From the NCBI GenBank assembly GCA_905216195.1, contig CAJMSX010000083.1, positions 1 to 9,574 of the forward strand: a stretch of DNA of 9,574 nucleotides. The letters run 5' to 3'. Below, one piece after another: positions 6,897-9,574 of the stretch. Position 1 is the first letter of the stretch, and every line of letters starts with the position of its first letter. The DNA comes from an uncultured bacterium. Lineage in GTDB: Bacteria; Bacteroidota; Bacteroidia; Bacteroidales; Marinifilaceae. Position numbers and translations under genes: made by a program. Below the pieces are notes generated by a model. It was given only the letters and a program-made list of their open reading frames with translations, was not told the DNA's origin and did not search any database.

Positions 6897-7308
6897 TTTG
6901 TCTGAATGTTACGTTTTTATTTAAAAAAAACTGAAAAAGAGTGACGACGATAATCGTTATCATTTTCGCTAACAACATATGCATTCCTCCGAGATTGACC
7001 ATCAAATACAATAAACCCGAACTGATGAATAAGCCCGTTATCCCGACAATATAAAACACCACAAACCGGAAAACCGACTTATTTTTTACTTTGAAATTAA
7101 AATGTCTGTTCAGGAGAAAACTGTTTACAATACCGCAATTTACACTAATGACATTCGCCCATAAATAATAGTCGGGGAAGAAGTGAGTCAACAACCAAAA
7201 AACGATAAAATCTATCGATACGCTCATTACTCCAATGATACCGTACAACACCAAGTTCCGATATTTGCCATACAATTTCCGTATCGTTTCGCGTACCGTC
7301 CCAGCCAT
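6889..7308 (-). CDS. GtrA family membrane protein
   Basis: A 139-residue protein with four predicted membrane helices at about 19-41, 47-67, 80-102 and 108-129, the standard GtrA size and topology. The two family repeats are visible: NSFLLNRHFNFK (62-73) and FQFFLNKNVTFR (125-136), each placing an Asn and Phe-rich stretch at the end of an even-numbered helix. GtrA proteins are thought to help polyprenyl-phosphate-linked sugars cross the inner membrane, as in O-antigen glucosylation, or to anchor the partner GT2 enzyme. Here the stop codon overlaps the start of the GT2 gene, which makes that enzyme the obvious partner. The gene starts 121 bases after the GT39-TPR gene; that gap holds no clear promoter (CATCTTTG at 7329-7322 is one base off the -7 consensus) and no terminator, so one transcript is possible. 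Confidence 0.9.
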   Translation of the reverse strand: MAGTVRETIRKLYGKYRNLVLYGIIGVMSVSIDFIVFWLLTHFFPDYYLWANVISVNCGIVNSFLLNRHFNFKVKNKSVFRFVVFYIVGITGLFISSGLLYLMVNLGGMHMLLAKMITIIVVTLFQFFLNKNVTFRQNG

Positions 7309-7429
7309 TCGTTTTTTATTTCAAAGATGTTACCATCGGTTCATTCGTTTACCATTTTCCTTTTACCGGTAAGTGCGGTTTTTTCTACCCCTTCCTATAG
7401 ACCATTTCCCGACAAAAAATCCAAGCGGT

Positions 7430-9574
7430 TTATTTTCCTTTCAGTGTTTTTTTCAGCCGCAAGGCTTCCGGGTTATCCGCATCCAGTTCTAAAGCCTTTT
7501 TCAACATCTGCTGCGCCTGGGTATCCTTCCCCTTTTCTTTATAGTAAAGTGCCCGGATAACAAAAAACTCAGCATCATTGTCGATGACCGACATCTGATT
7601 TATCAACGTATCCGCATTCGTCCAATCCCCGTTCGCGATCATGATCCTCAACCAAACTTTAAGCGCCGGAAAATATCCCCTTTGCAGTTCATTTACTTTT
7701 ACCAAAATATCCTCGGCTTGTTTATATTGTTTCATGCGGCAATAGCAATCGGCCAGCCTCACTTTATCGAAAAGACTGTTTCTCAGTTTCAGCAGCTTCT
7801 GATAAATACCGGCGGCAACCGAATAATTCCCATTTTGAAAAAGGATTTCGGCTCCCAGAGATAAAGCTCCCGTATGATTCGGACGATAGGATAAAGCTTT
7901 ATTCACATTATCAATGGCTTCTTTATATTTTTTCAGCTTATTGAAAATCAATCCCCTCAAATAGTATCCATCTACAGAAAAAGCATTCTCTTTTAAAATA
8001 TCCTGGACAGCAGCCATCGCCTCATTGATTTTATTCTCCTGCAAATAGGTCAAAGCCAGAACATACAAAGTTTCACTCAGGGTAGGATGCAATTCCCGGG
8101 CTTTTTGTCCGTAAAATTCCGCTTTTTTCCAATCTCCCTTTAAGTGGTACAGTTTAGCCATACGCGCCATCACTTCTTCGTTATGCGGGTGCTTTTGTAT
8201 ATACCGCTCGAATACTTCCAGGGCTTCCTCATTTTTCTTCTCCGCTTCCAACTTATACCCTTCCAACTCTGCTTTGGTTTCCCTTTTTATCACGACCGAC
8301 ATGGGATATCCGTCTACCCGGGGAGCGTAAATCGTTCCTTCAGGAGGGAAAAGCCCCGATTTCAGCTGATGCCGGTTGATATATACATTGGCAAATATTC
8401 CATAATCCCAATCTTTGGCATACTTTTCATAATACCTGCTATAAATCACCTTTACGTTTGTATCCTTGCGGAAATAATAATTCAATATTCCGTTATGATT
8501 GGTCACAATAATCGTCTTCCGGTCTTTCGGTAGGTCTACATGTTTCCGGAACCACCGGTAGGAATCCTTCAACGAATTATAATAGTAATCGGTCTCATAA
8601 TCGCCGTAAGCCCCTTTCATCCCACCGATCAACTCGTTGAAATAGACGTAATCGTTCGGATGATTTTTTACCATATGGAGGACAGGCAAGGAAATTCCTC
8701 CGGCAATCATCCCGGCCATACCGATTTTAAGCCACTTGCTCCTGAAACTTTCCAGCATCAGTTGCCAAAACCGCGCTGCAACCACAACCAAAGGTGGCAT
8801 AACGAACAACAAATGCCTTATTCCTCCGTATAAATTCGAATTCTTATAAATTACCCATATTATCGGAAATACTCCGGCAAATAAGATAAAAAAAGCCAGA
8901 AGGGAGAATTCTTTCCGCTTAAAGAGGGCATACACCCCATAACCGATAAATCCGACTACCGTCACCAGAGGCATGCCGATCAGCAGATAGCGGGGCGCAT
9001 ACCTCCAGGGCAACATATTCGACATCATTTGTTCTCCGTCGAAAATGGTCTTTAGCCCGATGCTGTAATTGGTAAATTGCTTCAAGGAAAACAATACGTT
9101 GGCAAGAGGTTTTTGTAAAGCGAAAGGCCATAAGGCGATTGCCAGCATATAACTGACCAAAACTACAATCAGCAGAATTCCCAGTATACGCCTTAAAAAA
9201 GACTGGTATTTTCCAACTTTATAAAATTCTTTCACTCCGTAATAACGCAGGTAGAAAATTCCCGCATACATGAAAAGCATCGGATAAAGGATCAACCCAC
9301 CGGAACGGGTTCCCAAAGCCAGGGCGATTCCCAATATCAACCCCAATATATAACGAAAATGGAAAAAAGGATACCGGTCGAATAAACGTACGGTATAATA
9401 TACCGAAATAATATACCCGGTGGCAAAAGGAATATCTTTCAGGTTATTCATACTATGACCGAAAAAACGGGGCGTAAAAAACATCAGCAATAACGACAGC
9501 AAGCCGCAAAGGCCTCCCCCCCAGCGCATTCCCAGCAATCCGGCAAATAATATCCCCAGGGCTCCGTTCAGCGC
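7430..9574 (-). CDS. GT39/PMT-type membrane glycosyltransferase fused to TPR repeats (5' end outside window)
   Basis: Partial: the frame is open to the right edge, giving 714 visible residues (numbered from the edge). Residues about 1-300 are strongly hydrophobic with eight or so membrane helices. The segment PRFFGHSMNNLKDIPFATGY (35-54) and the pattern GGIRHLLFVMPPL (250-262) resemble the C-type membrane glycosyltransferases of the PMT/ArnT group, which use polyprenyl-phosphate sugars. The family's catalytic first loop, usually holding an Asp/Glu pair, would lie in the missing N-terminus. A stretch with HPNDYVYFNELIGG and YETDYYYNSLKDSYRWF (about 305-342) follows, then an extracytoplasmic region to about 435. 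The rest (436-704) forms about eight TPR units of some 34 residues, with typical endings such as ALSYRPNH and ALELDADNPEA. Position next to GtrA and GT2 genes suggests it is the final transferase of the cassette. Acceptor and sugar are unknown. Confidence 0.82.
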   Translation of the reverse strand, partial: ALNGALGILFAGLLGMRWGGGLCGLLSLLLMFFTPRFFGHSMNNLKDIPFATGYIISVYYTVRLFDRYPFFHFRYILGLILGIALALGTRSGGLILYPMLFMYAGIFYLRYYGVKEFYKVGKYQSFLRRILGILLIVVLVSYMLAIALWPFALQKPLANVLFSLKQFTNYSIGLKTIFDGEQMMSNMLPWRYAPRYLLIGMPLVTVVGFIGYGVYALFKRKEFSLLAFFILFAGVFPIIWVIYKNSNLYGGIRHLLFVMPPLVVVAARFWQLMLESFRSKWLKIGMAGMIAGGISLPVLHMVKNHPNDYVYFNELIGGMKGAYGDYETDYYYNSLKDSYRWFRKHVDLPKDRKTIIVTNHNGILNYYFRKDTNVKVIYSRYYEKYAKDWDYGIFANVYINRHQLKSGLFPPEGTIYAPRVDGYPMSVVIKRETKAELEGYKLEAEKKNEEALEVFERYIQKHPHNEEVMARMAKLYHLKGDWKKAEFYGQKARELHPTLSETLYVLALTYLQENKINEAMAAVQDILKENAFSVDGYYLRGLIFNKLKKYKEAIDNVNKALSYRPNHTGALSLGAEILFQNGNYSVAAGIYQKLLKLRNSLFDKVRLADCYCRMKQYKQAEDILVKVNELQRGYFPALKVWLRIMIANGDWTNADTLINQMSVIDNDAEFFVIRALYYKEKGKDTQAQQMLKKALELDADNPEALRLKKTLKGK

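Noticed and set aside
7363..7372. Perfect 10-base palindrome TTACCGGTAA upstream of the gtrA-like gene
   Set aside because: A single short palindrome without a second copy or a nearby promoter is not enough to call an operator.
9536..9538. TTG as start codon of the GT39-TPR gene
   Set aside because: The same frame stays open for 12 more codons to the window edge, the upstream residues are still membrane-like, and the family needs a longer N-terminus with the catalytic loop. The gene is cut by the window.

Overview
This window looks like chromosomal DNA from a member of the Bacteroidales. The support is the protein families (a Bacteroidetes-type START-like protein, an LptF/LptG permease of about 480 residues, a YihY protein with a C-terminal winged helix), the -7 promoter motif TAnnTTTG in several intergenic gaps, and weak Shine-Dalgarno sequences. 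The cysteate synthase-like gene narrows it, by inference, towards sulfonolipid producers such as Odoribacteraceae or Rikenellaceae. Genus and species cannot be fixed from the window. All eight genes lie on the minus strand, so they are read from right to left. There are no RNA genes, insertion sequences, CRISPR arrays or long repeats.

Right part (9574 to 6174): an envelope glycosylation cassette. It has a large membrane glycosyltransferase of the GT39/PMT type fused to about eight TPR repeats (its N-terminus lies beyond the right edge), then a GtrA-family membrane protein, then a GT2 dolichyl-phosphate-mannose-synthase-like enzyme whose start overlaps the gtrA-like stop. The likely logic is that the GT2 enzyme loads a sugar onto a polyprenyl phosphate, the GtrA protein helps it across the membrane, and the GT39-TPR protein transfers it to an unknown acceptor in the periplasm.

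Middle part (6132 to 3279): a PLP enzyme best read as cysteate synthase rather than threonine synthase, preceded by a -7 promoter motif and followed by a hairpin that may end its transcript. Next is a YihY/BrkB-family inner-membrane protein with its own -7 motif. In Bacteroidetes, cysteate feeds the synthesis of sulfonolipids (capnine, sulfobacins). The acyltransferase and reductase of that pathway are not in the window.

Left part (3207 to 313): a START-like protein, then an LptF/LptG permease and methionyl-tRNA formyltransferase (fmt), which overlap by 11 bases and are probably co-transcribed from a TACCTTTG promoter. The last 312 bases at the left hold no gene. At the extreme edge they carry a full Bacteroides-type promoter (TTTG, 21 bases, TATCTTTG) that points out of the window towards another minus-strand gene.

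The best leads are the cysteate synthase assignment and the GT39-TPR/GtrA/GT2 cassette, whose architecture parallels the eukaryotic TMTC O-mannosyltransferases. The rest looks like ordinary core-genome content.
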